A model generated the notes under the pieces. It was not told where the DNA came from and did no database searches. It worked only from the letters and a program-made list of their open reading frames with translations. DNA of 64,000 nucleotides from assembly GCF_020921035.1 (NCBI RefSeq), contig NC_063154.1, positions 2,170,001 to 2,234,000 of the forward strand, in the 5' to 3' direction. The stretch comes from Rhodamnia argentea. Lineage: Eukaryota > Streptophyta > Magnoliopsida > Myrtales > Myrtaceae. Each line of letters starts with the position of its first letter. Within the stretch, counting starts at the first letter, position 1. Positions 38,764-49,587 of the stretch are shown one piece after another. The translations under genes were made by a program, and so were the position numbers.

Positions 38764-39700
38764 TTACCACTTAAGGTCCGCATTTCCCTGCATTTCCCAG
38801 GTGAAACGCTCTAAATTGTCTTGCTCTTCTTGCCGTAAAGTGATGCTAGAGCTTTACTGAGAGAACTCCTCTCTTTCCTACAGATTAAAACAAGGCAGAT
38901 CTAAACATGTCCTCCTAAATTTTGCTTCGAGACCACAACCATATTCTGATGACTAGGCATCTCTTAGACTGAGGTACTCTTTCTTGGGGTGATATCTATT
39001 TCCCGTCTGGAATTTTAATCCTATTCTTTTCTCGGAGTCCTTGTATAGCTCCGACTTATTACTTGGACACATCATGATTTCAGTTACGTCATTAACTACA
39101 AATATGTAAAAAGGCACCAAGATATCGACCATTTCCTTCAATTCGACCTTGCTGCAGTAAGGTAGAAAAGAGTGGAAACCGTCTAAGCAGGCTCGGAACC
39201 CCATGAATCTCTGTGCTTCAACCAACATTTTCATCGGTTTCAGTCATAAAGAAATCGAAACGCAAGCATTCTCCGACAGATGCTAGTTCTGCGTTTTGGG
39301 CGGGATTGGGAAATCCCCGTGTGCTAACAACTTCAAATAGTAGAACAGCTAGAATTTAATAGGGAATTGTCAGAAGAAGGAAGAAATCACCGTCAATGGG
39401 GGGAAGTGGGGTAAGTAAATGAATTGACCAAACATTAACTTCATTGACAGACATAGGATAATCACCAAATGACGAGGAAACACACCCCCCACCCCAACCA
39501 ACAAATGCTTACTGCCCAAATAATCAGTGCCGAAAAGAGACAACTAGGCATTTATTATCATTGGGAACCAGAGCCCCAACCTCACCTTCTCATTAATGGC
39601 TCTCTCACCCTTTCCCATCTTTACCTTTTTCTTCCCCCCTTTTCTACACCCATTTGCCCCTTCTCTCCATCAAATTCAGCCTTAATTCATTCCCCAAAAT
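38764..39700. other. Intergenic region between REC8 and the glutaredoxin-like gene
   Basis: A 93-codon minus-strand frame at 39234-38953 (beginning MKMLVEAQRFMGFRACLDGF) is the only open stretch of note. I do not recognise it, and no neighbouring exon supports it. The rest holds the REC8 3' end and the upstream region of the next gene. Confidence 0.4.
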
Positions 39701-39719
39701 TCTCTCTCTCTCTCTCTCT
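39701..39719 (+). repeat. CT tract directly before the glutaredoxin-like start codon
   Basis: A run of about nine TC units stops three bases before the ATG at 39723. It is therefore in the leader, next to the initiation site. Confidence 0.8.
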
Positions 39720-39722
39720 GTC

Positions 39723-40499
39723 ATGTGGCCACTCCGGAGGATCAACAGCGCCCCTCCAAGGCCAAGGCCGCCAGGACCAAGGAACTTCTCCTGCTCCTCC
39801 TTCAAGGACATCCAGTACCTCTGCACCGAAGAGGCCGAGCCCCAAACTGGATCCGGATCCGACTCCCCGAGGAGCCCCACCATTTTCCACCGGCCCCGGA
39901 TCTTCAGCTGGGCCCACCGCAAGGCCGCCGTGTCACCGCCACCCACTCGCGGCCACCACCACTCTTCTCCCTCGTCCCTCGAGTCCAAACTCCTCCCCGG
40001 CTCCTCCGACAAGGAGAAGCCCGCCGTCGTGGTCTACTTCACCAGCCTCCGCGTGGTCCGCAAGACCTTCGACGACTGCCGCGCCGTCCGGTCGATCCTC
40101 CGCGGGCTCCGCGCCCCCGTCGACGAGCGGGACCTGTCGATGGACTCCAGGTTCGTGGCGGAGCTGCAGGGGATCCTGGGCCGCAGGAGGCTGTCCCTCC
40201 CCTGCGTCTTCGTCCGCGGGCGGCTCGTGGGCGGGGCCGAGGAGGTCCGGAAGCTGCACGAGAGCGGGGAACTGAGGGCGCTGGTCGCCGGCGTCGCGTC
40301 TCCGGCGGCGGGGCCCGGCCCGTGCCGCACGTGCGGAGGGCTGAAGTACGCAGTGTGCGAGCGGTGTAGCGGGAGCCGCAAGATCTACTCGGACAAGCAC
40401 GGGTTCAAGAGCTGCAAGGCCTGCAACGTCAACGGCCTGATCAGATGCCCCTCTTGCTCCTTTGCCGCACCTGATCTCGACCCAATTTGCTTCGCTTAA
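39723..40499 (+). CDS. Glutaredoxin-like protein with C-terminal four-CXXC zinc-finger-like module
   Basis: This intronless gene encodes 258 residues of the plant family typified by Arabidopsis At5g39865 and At3g57070. The glutaredoxin-like fold spans residues 99-190 (AVVVYFTSLRVVRKTFDDC to ESGELRAL). The usual CPYC redox site is replaced by SLRVVRKTFDDC, leaving one Cys at 119, while the Pro of the thioredoxin fold is kept at residue 160 (SLPCVFV). The C-terminus has four CXXC pairs (residues 201-204, 212-215, 231-234 and 242-245), like a DnaJ-type zinc module. Residues 1-98 are Pro/Ser-rich and probably disordered. The start is taken at the ATG at 39723, because a longer frame from 39654 only adds translated CT repeat. 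The exon is very GC-rich, which produces long shadow frames on both strands. The molecular function is not established. Confidence 0.92.
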   Translation: MWPLRRINSAPPRPRPPGPRNFSCSSFKDIQYLCTEEAEPQTGSGSDSPRSPTIFHRPRIFSWAHRKAAVSPPPTRGHHHSSPSSLESKLLPGSSDKEKPAVVVYFTSLRVVRKTFDDCRAVRSILRGLRAPVDERDLSMDSRFVAELQGILGRRRLSLPCVFVRGRLVGGAEEVRKLHESGELRALVAGVASPAAGPGPCRTCGGLKYAVCERCSGSRKIYSDKHGFKSCKACNVNGLIRCPSCSFAAPDLDPICFA

Positions 40500-41831
40500 T
40501 AAGCCCATGACATATTCGTCCTTGGAGAGAAGGATTAGCCCAGATCATACATGATGAGTCAAAATTGAGTCACCGTAGATTCTGTCGTTAGAACTAAGAA
40601 GAGAGGGAGAAGGTCGTGATTGAATTTTTCAGCTGTATTCTCTGCGAGACTCTCCAATTTGTCCCTTCTAATTTGTACATCCTTCAGGAACTTCTAATGC
40701 CAGTGGCTGTGTTTGGGTCAATTTTATGAACGGCGGAAACAGTGGATTCCGGATTCCGGAACCCCATCCCTCGAGTTCAATCGGACCAAGACGATCTCCT
40801 GACGCCACTAACAATTTTCGACCCTTTGGTTTGGTTCGACTCCATCACTCGACGAGTCGATGATAGTTGCCAAGCAACAGGCAATCATTTCCATTTGTAT
40901 TCCTGAAAATGAGGAAACTAGTTTCAGGAAAGGAGGTGATACCAAAATAGACCGGACCGGAACATCTTTCCTTCGCTTAAAAAATAGGGTATTCTTGAAT
41001 GGACAGTAAACTTCGCATAGCAGTTTCTACTTTAGCACCAGCTGCTTAATTATTTCTCCATGTGAAACTTTTTACCAACGACCTCTGATGGCCTCCCAGG
41101 CTCCCATTAATAAGTATATCCTCGTGGCTATTTCCTTTTGTCAAAAAAAAAAAAGGAAAGAAAAGAAAAGAAGTGAATTCTTTTAGTTAGGGGTGAGCTG
41201 TGAGCACTATTCAGTTCGATTATTTGGATGAAACACCTATGAACTAAAATAGCACTGATTGAAAAATTACGAAACCGAATTGAACTAGACAAGAGTTTGA
41301 AATTAAATAGAATCCGCGTTAACCATGAGCACAAATACTACGTTTAGCAATCGGGATAGAATAAAATTTGTCTTAAGTAAATGCGACAAAAGCAGCCAAA
41401 GAGATTATAAAACTCAGGAACAACTACCGTGATTCATACTGTCTTTGCCCTTTTTTTGCCTGTCTGTTCGTGTCTCTTTATTTGACTTTTCTTCTTCCCA
41501 TTTTTGACTCCTTCCCCTCTCTGATTTCTTTTTGTAATTTTTCTCAACTACTCTTATCTCTCTCCTACTATTAATATGAATATTATCCTTATAAAATTTA
41601 AAAGAAAAATTGGTTTGGCGTTCGTCGGTTTGGATTTTTCCAAACCGAACCGAACCGCCAATTTTTTATCCGGTTTGATTTTTAAGAATTGGATTTTTGA
41701 AATTACTTCTCCGAACATAACTAAATTGATTTCAAGTCGGTTCAATTCGATTCGGTGGTTTGAATTAAATTATGCTCAACTCTATGAAGAACATTGATTC
41801 CACCCTTTTACTCATCCAAAAGAGGAAAAAA
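40500..41831. other. Intergenic stretch after the glutaredoxin-like gene
   Basis: Contains the 3' end of the previous gene and AT-rich DNA. At about 41210-41330 and 41620-41780 there are decayed segments rich in GGTTCGGTTTGG-like words. These are common in plant intergenic repeats, but no boundaries can be set. Confidence 0.4.
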
Positions 41832-42622
41832 GGAAAATTTTCAATTAAGGGCTTGAAGTGCCCTTATTTCCTCTAATAAGAGCTTGAAGTGTCCTGCTTA
41901 TTTCAAATAAGGGCTTGAAGTGCCCTCCTTATTTCAAATAATGGCCTTAAATGATCATGTCTGTTTCAAATAAGGGCCTCACCTCACTATCCGATCGGGG
42001 GCATTTTCATCAAAATATAATTTTAATTCAATTTTTAGTTAAATTAAATTAAAAATTAAAAAATTAAGATATAAAAAAGGGGGGAAAAGGAAACACATGC
42101 AAGCCCTCCCGTCTATTGCCACCCCACCTGCGGTGGGGTGGCACAATTCTTGTCGGGGTCACCAACCCTCTCCCGAGGTCAAGGGAGGGCCGCGGCCGGT
42201 GGAGGGTGGTGACCCTAGCCCGGATCCGAGAGAAGGTTGTAGCTCTCTCCCAGCTCAAGCCCTCGCTAGTAGTCGGCGGGGTTGCTGGCGACCCCGACGG
42301 CAACCTTCCCCGCTCCACCGATGGTGTGGTAGCCCCTCCCACGTGTGTGTTTTCTTTTTATTTTTTTATATTTTTAGAAAACTAAAAGAGGAATAAACAC
42401 ATAAAAAATTCAAAAAAGAGTAAATAACGGAAATGCCCCTAATCAACTAATGAGAGGCCTTTTTTTTTTAGGCCGATATGGTCACTTCGGGTCCTTATTT
42501 AAAATAATATCCACCTCGGACTCTTATTTGAAATAATAAGGATACTTATTTAAAATAAGGTCCACTTCAAGCCCTTATTTAAGAAAATGATAACAATTCG
42601 AATCCTTAATTGAAATTTTTCC
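41832..42622. mobile_element. Mutator-like non-autonomous element, family 2 (copy B), with 9-bp target duplication
   Basis: The left end GGAAAATTTTCAATTAAGGG and the right end, read inward (GGAAAAATTTCAATTAAGGA), form terminal inverted repeats. They are followed on both sides by tandem TTATTTCAAATAAGGGC-type units pointing inward. The element is flanked by a perfect 9-bp direct repeat, AGGAAAAAA, at 41823-41831 and 42623-42631. A 9-bp duplication is characteristic of the Mutator superfamily. The GC-rich centre (about 42097-42345) is unlike the AT-rich arms and begins with a perfect hairpin (42119-42141). No transposase frame is present. Confidence 0.8.
42119..42141. repeat. Perfect 10-bp stem hairpin in the core of the Mutator-like element
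   Basis: CCACCCCACC (42119-42128) and GGTGGGGTGG (42132-42141) pair perfectly around the loop TGC. The surrounding 250 bases are GC-rich, in contrast to the AT-rich arms, and may be captured DNA. Confidence 0.8.
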
Positions 42623-44348
42623 AGGAAAAAAGCCAAAGACATCTGAAGCATAACAAAAGATTATGGGATGTTTTTCCTCCTTTTGGGTTCTTGACATTTG
42701 CTAAGAGGAAAACAAGACCCGACCCGTTTAAAAATCCTGGCCCTAGAACCCTTTGCATATGAAAAGAGGAGACTTGGCCCAATATCGAAGCCCAACTGGA
42801 GTATATCACATTTTTCGTCCTTCCACTTATTTTAGCATAGCTACACTTATTAATCAGTGGAGCAATCACAAATCAAAATTAACTTTTGTTAACAAGTGTC
42901 TTGTTACTAATTAGCAAACGATTGCAAATTTTAACACTCTAATCGTTCTTGTAAACCGAGCATCAATGCTTTGAAAGTCGAAAGAGTGGGGACATAAATA
43001 ATAGGCGACATGATATTTAGATCACAACACAATAGCTTTCATTATTATTTTTACTTAAACCCCCATATTTAAAAAATAAATAAAACGTAAGGAGATCAAG
43101 TGGCTAGCATCGAAACCAGGCAAAGTGTTAGGGTTCAGCGTGCAAAACACAATGAAATACGGCGTAAAAGCAAGAAAAAAATCGAGACTAAGATTTATCC
43201 GAATTCACCATTAAATAGGACTACGTCCAGTAGACGATTCTACTATAATTACCATACCACATTTCTCGTTACATCTCTTAATTATAAGATAAAGAAATAT
43301 TATATAGCAGTAATAATTTATGAGCCATCTAGTGGCTCAAGGGTGTTGCCCCTGCGACCCCTGCTAGGGAGGTATCCTCGGACCCCCGCCTGCTCAACGG
43401 ATAGCAAGACTCTCGTGTTTTTCTATCGTTGAGGAGCATGAGGCACATCCTAACACAAAATTGATCGAAATGGGTTGGGCAAGAGACCACCGTTTGACTC
43501 GTATTTTCGACTCCTTTTCCCATGGCAAAATCCTCGAATTGCATCGAAACTTACGTTCTGAACAAACTCTTCACATGAATAAGAAATCCACGTGTTGCAC
43601 GGTACGCTAAAGTTGCCTTTAATCGGCTTGAGATCCCTTATGTGTCTTTTTTTCTTTTCTCTTTTGTGTCTTTGCACGGTGCAAAAAGAAGCACGAATGC
43701 GGTGGAAGGCACGCATCTCCCATCCTACTTGAACTAACACCAGGTGCCGCCGCCAATGCGGCGGAATCTCTAGAACATGTGCCGGTCCGACCGGCCCGGA
43801 CGAAGAAACATCAGAAGCCAGCGCCGATTTTGACGAAAATGTTCATTCTGGGCCTGCGCCGGAGTCGTGAAAAGGCTGCCGGGTTTATATTTATGTCGCT
43901 AGACGCGAGATGACTAAGATTGATTGGGTCTGTTTTATTTTATTTTTTTCAAAAATAAATAACAATTAGGTCCCACTAATTTTCCTACCCGACCATTGAC
44001 TTGATACTTTGGAACAAAGGAAGAACGCTGCTGACTGGGTCAAGGATGGAACGTCGCCGTCTTGATCCCGATAGCATCTTTTTTTTTCTTTTTTTTTACG
44101 CGTTTAGTCCACATAAGGCCCCTCAAACTCTTTTTTCTTTTTCTTTTTCTGATTTGCAAAAGGTTGTCCTTTTCAGACACCTAAAAAAGAAAAAGAAAAA
44201 GAAAAAGTTGTCCTTTCCTCCTTTTCTTGTTCTTTTGTCTTGCCTTTTTCCCAATTTCCACTTGCACGAGATGGTTCTTTTGTCTTGGCCTCTACCTGGA
44301 TATTGAAAGGAATAGAGAGGCTCTGTACCACGTGTCTATAGAAGGCTT
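42623..44348. other. Gene-free intergenic stretch
   Basis: AT-rich DNA with short frames only. The segment 43320-43740 is less AT-rich but matches nothing I know. Runs of CTTTTT/GAAAAA type lie at about 44130-44215. Confidence 0.5.
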
Positions 44349-44428
44349 CCTGGAGTGGGGCTAAAAGAGTAACTTCGCCTTCAAGGAGCCTGGAGTGGGG
44401 CTAAAAGGGTAACTTCGCCTTCAAGGAG
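44349..44428 (+). repeat. 40-bp tandem duplication
   Basis: Two head-to-tail copies of a 40-bp unit beginning CCTGGAGTGGGGCTAAAAG lie at 44349-44388 and 44389-44428, differing at a single base (A or G after CTAAAAG). Near-identity points to a recent duplication. No gene context is apparent. Confidence 0.9.
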
Positions 44429-44483
44429 TCGGGCGCTCGGACGAGACTATGGTCCTGCCGGAAAATTCTTGTCAGCACACTTC

Positions 44484-44548
44484 GTACGGTGCTTAGCGCT
44501 TATTAACCAGAGGTTCGTAGCCCACAAGCTGATTAACAAGCACCGTAC
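44484..44548. repeat. 11-bp perfect inverted repeat with a 43-base loop
   Basis: GTACGGTGCTT at 44484-44494 pairs exactly with AAGCACCGTAC at 44538-44548. Partial pairing may extend inward (TTATTAACC opposite GATTAAC). It could be a hairpin relic, and there is no evidence that it is transcribed. Confidence 0.8.
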
Positions 44549-46009
44549 AAAATACAGATCGATTATAAAAGAGTCGAAACTTCAATGACCCATCACAAGC
44601 GCTGGAGGATACTATATCTGTTTACGTGAAGATAGCCAATCGAAGCCGACGTGGAATTTGCCTTCCTCACCGAGCCACCATCACCCTCTAAATTGAAAGA
44701 AAATATTTTTATTTTTTTCTTTCTAATAAATACTCTCGAATTTTATATCCCAAAATTTACATGAAACCATTTAAGGTCTTGCTTATGGCATGTCAGCACA
44801 CTACAACCGTATAACGTTTGATATAACAATCAAAATCGAAAAATCATTTTAGGTCCCGTTAACGATTGTCCCGATTCCTTTCAATGGATTGACAATGAAA
44901 TTATTTTTGTAATGTGTAGGTTAGCAAGTGTCTCAAAATACTCTTTAACAAGATTCAATTATCCTTTCGCTGTTCATTTTTTTTTCGATTTGTAGCCATT
45001 GCGCATGTTCCTAATACCCTTTCATTAAAGGGTAGAGTTACGGGGACGAGCAAGTATTTCTAGAGCTAGAGAAAAGTCTCCTCATGGCTCTTCAAACTTC
45101 CTTTTTGTTGAATTTTGAAAGGAAACCAAAGGAGAAAATTAACAATAGCCGCAATCCAAACTTAATCATTTTCAGGAGGTTGGTCAATTTTGATTATAAA
45201 TTTTAAAAGCTTCGTCAAAGAAAAAAAAAATCAATTTTTTTTTCCTTTCTAGATATCTGCTGGCTGGCTAGAGAATCTTAAGTTATAAGGGATTGGTAGC
45301 ATTGAGAATCGTATGATACTGTTTTGTTCCAAACATGAAGTACGGCAATGTGAATAAAAAAAACAAAAGAGCACGAGGATTGAAAATTTTACGACATTTA
45401 TGTTTTTTTTTTACACGGACTATCTAAGCCTTCAATTCGGTTAATACCCTCAAATATACACAAAATGTCTCGTCCCGATGGACCACGTGAAGTATAGCGC
45501 ATGAAATGGTGAGCGAGACTTTTTTCAAAATTATTCTAAGTAAGAGGCATTACGAATCACACGTGGAATTTTCATAAATTCGAATGAAGTATCCGATTGG
45601 CCCCGCCCATTGTATGGATTTTCTCTCTCTCTCTCTCTTTTCTTGGCCATTAATTGAGGGTGGGATCTGCCCTATTTCCTATTATCTTCCTCGTGCACTC
45701 TCGAATGTTGACTTGGGAATCGAAATCACAAAGACTCGCACTGGTCTTCTCGTCTAGATGAGAAAGGGTCTCGTTTGCCCCTCTTGGGTGGGAAAAAGGC
45801 AAAGCGCGGCAAACGACTCGATAAGCAATTTGCACTGGCCATTGTCGTGACGTGGCATTGCCTTCCCATCTTTTTCATGGTCCGACTTTTCCCTCATGCA
45901 ATAATGTTTTCCCTTAGTCTTTTCATGTCTCTTTCTTAATCTTCTTCCACTTGATTTCATTTATCGCTTGGCCAAAAAATTCTTCGGATCATCATCAAGT
46001 ATGGTGATG
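44549..46009. other. Gene-free intergenic stretch
   Basis: AT-rich sequence with a CT tract near 45622-45638 and several A and T runs. No coding or RNA feature recognised. Confidence 0.5.
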
Positions 46010-46190
46010 GGAAAGATTGTCATAAAAGTCCTCAACAAATTATGTGACGATCGATTCATTTCTGAAATTTTCGATTTTGCCATTTTAGTACTAAATCATC
46101 TGACGATTTTTCAATGTAGCCATTCCGATTAATTTTGGCTTGAAATATTTAAAATTTCCCTGATTTTTTTTTGTCCTTTTTTTTTTCTTC
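46010..46190. mobile_element. Family 1 inverted-repeat element, left arm only
   Basis: The segment from GGGAAAGATTGTCATAAAAG through a TTTGCCATTTTAGTACTAAA block to ATTTTGGCTTGAAATATT matches the left arm of the element in the MCA intron. The mirrored right arm is not found downstream, so this is a solitary arm or heavily truncated copy. Confidence 0.5.
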
Positions 46191-46380
46191 TTCTTTTCTC
46201 TCAAATCTAGAATTTTTTTGGACAAAATATCCGATGCAACCGTGGACCCGCTTGTCCTAGTCTATAACACATACCCGAATTGCAAATTGAAGAAACATCT
46301 GACAACCGAGCCGCTTAATCAATTAACCACCTCGAGTTTAGAGAGCAGTTTGCATCCCATTGAACTCCATTTATTTCCGA

Positions 46381-46402
46381 CCCCCCCCCCCCCAAACCCC
46401 CC
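46381..46402 (+). repeat. C homopolymer runs
   Basis: Thirteen C (46381-46393), AAA, then six C (46397-46402). The length of such a run is unreliable in any assembly. Confidence 0.85.
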
Positions 46403-46472
46403 GACAAAAAAAACCACAAAAAAAAAAACTCCATCTATTAGAAAACTAGTTAAAAATGAAAAGAAAAAAAAA

Positions 46473-46929
46473 GGATTAATATCATAAAAAATTTCAAACT
46501 GGTACATCTGCGACTAATTTATCTGAAACTATTTTGTGACCATAAAAAATTCTAAACTGACACATTTGTGATAAATTTACTCTAAATTAATTTTTTTGAT
46601 CACGAAAAGCTCCAAATTAGTACATCTGTGATAAATTTGTCCTTCGTTAAATTTGATTAGTACCACGAAAAATTTTCAAACCGATACACCTGTGACAAAA
46701 AGAGGGTAAAAATCCAAAGTTTATGTACTCGTTAATTGCCACGTGTCATACAATTTAGTAATTTAACGGTTAAATCTAACGAAAACAAAGGGTAAATTTA
46801 TCACAAATATATCAATTCGGGATAAATTTATCGCAAGTGTATCGGTTTGAGATTTTTTATGATAAAAAAATAATTTAAGGTAAATTTATTATAAATGTAT
46901 CAATTTGAGATTTTTCGTGCTATTAATCC
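46473..46929. mobile_element. Non-autonomous inverted-repeat element, family 3
   Basis: The left end GGATTAATATCATAAAAAAT and the right end, read inward (GGATTAATAGCACGAAAAAT), are inverted copies. Inside, a unit like GTACATCTGTGATAAATTT recurs at least three times on the left and its inverse at least three times on the right. It is 457 bp long, with no coding capacity. A target duplication could not be confirmed because the left flank is a run of A. Confidence 0.75.
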
Positions 46930-47213
46930 AAATTAAAATGATGGACAAGTGGGCCCACAACGTCCTAACTCCAGCGACCCATGAACCACGAGTGTATTTA
47001 TGATGGTGGCTGATCTTTCTGCGTCGGTCGCTCGGTATTATGTCTCTTATCAATGTGCTGGGGGCAAGATGTTGGTGACTAGTGCCAGAAAAAAAAAATT
47101 GAAACTTACGAACGAATTCGTCAGCGAAAGTTACGTACACATAAATTAATCAGCGCACGATTCATTTGTTGCATTGGACGTAGCTGGTGTTGGATGTGCT
47201 GGTATTGATATCG

Positions 47214-47666
47214 AGAAAATTATTTGAAAAGTCATAAATCTATTGTACTTTTGTCGATTCGATCATAAATCTTTCGATTTTGTCAATTGAGTCATGAGCA
47301 TTTTGACTATTTTTCAATTGAGTCTTATTGGCCGGAAATCACCGATGTGAATGCCCATCATCATGTGTGGCACGGTAAGTCTTGATATGAAATTTTATTT
47401 TAATTAAAAAAAAATTAAATTTTGTAATTTTGTAATTTTTTTTTTTTTTTTGTCATTGTGCCGGGGAGGGTCAATAGCGACCCTCACCGGGTATGGGCGA
47501 GGGTCTTCGCAGCCAGCGAGGGTCCGATCCTCGCGGGCACAATTGAAAAAAAAAAAAAAGAAAAAAAGGAGAAATATAAATAAAAAAAGGTTTAGTTAAA
47601 ATTGAAAGATTTAGGATTGAATTGGAAAAGATACAATAAATTTATGATATTGTGGACAATATTTCC
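47214..47666. mobile_element. Family 1 inverted-repeat element with GC-rich core
   Basis: The left end GAGAAAATTATTTGAAAAGT and arm match the copy at 26713. The right arm mirrors it (TTGAAAGATTTAGGATTGAA). The core at about 47455-47545 contains inverted GAGGGTC and GACCCTC words. There is no coding capacity. Flanks TATTGATAT and TATTAAAAT agree at seven of nine bases, which is suggestive of a target duplication only. Confidence 0.65.
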
Positions 47667-49587
47667 TATTAAAATCCGGTTCGTGCAACGTCTAAGGCAG
47701 GAGCTATCCATACGTACGTACCCGGAATTCTTAAATGTGCAAGTTTGAAGAGGTCAATCGAGCACGGCACCGCACGTGGTTTCCATTTTTGCTTGAATGA
47801 GAATCACGCAGCACCGCCTCACAATGCTCTCCTCTTTTCTATTGTTTGCCCGTGAATTAAGACACGGAAATTCTCCTGTTTATGTAAAGCGACTTTTGCA
47901 ATTCCTTTGTTTATTTACAGATTTCGCTTGAAATGTGCATATACTCTAATCTAATGTCAGAGCTATCTGGATCACGACTCGAGGCCAAGATACAACTAGC
48001 ATGAGTTGATGTGAGAGAGATTGCTAAAAAAAAATATGTAGTATATGTAGAAACAGCACAATCTCGCAACGAATGACAGAGCACGTGTGTTGAGTGATTC
48101 GGAAGCAAAGCCCATCATCCCAAAAGGGCCGCCACATTGGTTCGCTCTTTGTAGGAGCTTTTTTCCGCATGCACGATATGGGTCAAGCAATTGGGATCGA
48201 CATCGGACCACGAGAGGTAATGTGCTACGTTGTGGCCCGTGAGAGATACTTCTTTCGCTTGGGACAAAGTAAAGAGATCGCGAAGATGGAGCTTAATTCC
48301 GAGACCGTCAACATATCTAAATATTTGGACATCAATTTTTCGAATATGTATATCAGCATTGGTAAGTTAGCTTACGGTTTAAGATGAAAATTAATTAAGC
48401 AGGGGAAGCGTCCTTGCCAACGACCAGGTGCCCATTAGTACAAAGTCACCTTCAAATGTTTGGAGCGCCGAACATAAAGAAAACGACCACTTTCTTAAAT
48501 CCTTTGGGATTGAATGGTCGTACTGTTTCATTTCTGTGAATTTCCGGGAAACTCCCCCCCTTGGTCTAATCCGGTGCGACCACACTAGAGAGAGAGAGAG
48601 GGAGGGAGAGATTGCGTGTCATTTAAAAAGATGTCGCCGGCGCCGGATGGAAACCTAACAGTAAATTCCATGGCAAAATGCAAAAAAAAAGAACTCAGTT
48701 TGTCTTCGACATTTCAGCCGAATAATCAACCCTCTTTAATTCGACCGGTTTGTCATTGCTCGTTGAAAGGGAAAAACAGACTGATTTCATTTGTTACGTC
48801 GCTCGCATCCCGACCTTTCATTTAGTCGCGACAAAAATGTTTTGCATGAAAAAATCTTTCGATTAGCTCGAAATCCACTTAGTCGAACCAACAAGACAAA
48901 AAAAAAAGGGGTAATTACTAGAAATCATAACCGACGAATGCTAAAAAACATTCCGCAACTTGAGACTTTCGTTTTGATTTCTAGACAAGTTCAAATCAAA
49001 TCCATCAATTGATTAAGACCCGACTCGTTATGTTGAGATCATTTGAATTTGGCCATATTCGAAACATCTTGTACAAAATTTATCATTCGGATCGAATTCA
49101 CGAGACCGAGATTAATATCGATTGACGTGTCGATGAACAGGAGTTAATTATCACGAAAAAGAAAATTTTAGGAGGGGCTAAACTGGAAAGAGTCTTTTTG
49201 TATATCTTTTTAACTCTTACCTTCCTGGTTGTTGCCTTTTGAGACCCGATCAAGTCCAAACCTACGTAGAAAGTACTTCATATAACGCGAAAAGACATTT
49301 AAAAAAAAAAAAAACTGTTGTAATAACAAAGGCAAGCATTCAAGCGTACGCGTTTTCAAACACATCTCAGTCTAAAATAGTCTGCAATCACGCGAGCTCT
49401 ATATTTTTGTTTTATTTTCCACCTCTTGCTTCTCCTCCTCCTCCTTCTTCTTATCAGCTTACCCAATTCTTTGTGAAAGTTCGCTTTTTTCTTGCAAATT
49501 TTAGCTCAATAAGATTGTTTTGAGCTGCTTCCTGCAATCCCGACTCAGTTCCGTTCATGTTTTGAGGTCAACTTGGTTGAAGCGAGG
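47667..49587. other. Intergenic region and upstream region of the receptor gene
   Basis: Mostly AT-rich with short frames that resemble nothing known. A GA run lies at about 48589-48609. The CTCCTCC/TTCTTC-rich part at 49425-49455 is probably the leader of the next gene. Confidence 0.5.

Noticed and set aside
38953-39234. 93-codon minus-strand frame
   Set aside because: There is no recognised domain and no adjoining exons; it probably arose by chance in intergenic DNA.
39469-40508. Several long frames on both strands
   Set aside because: They are shadows of the GC-rich glutaredoxin-like exon. Only the frame from 39723 shows conserved motifs.
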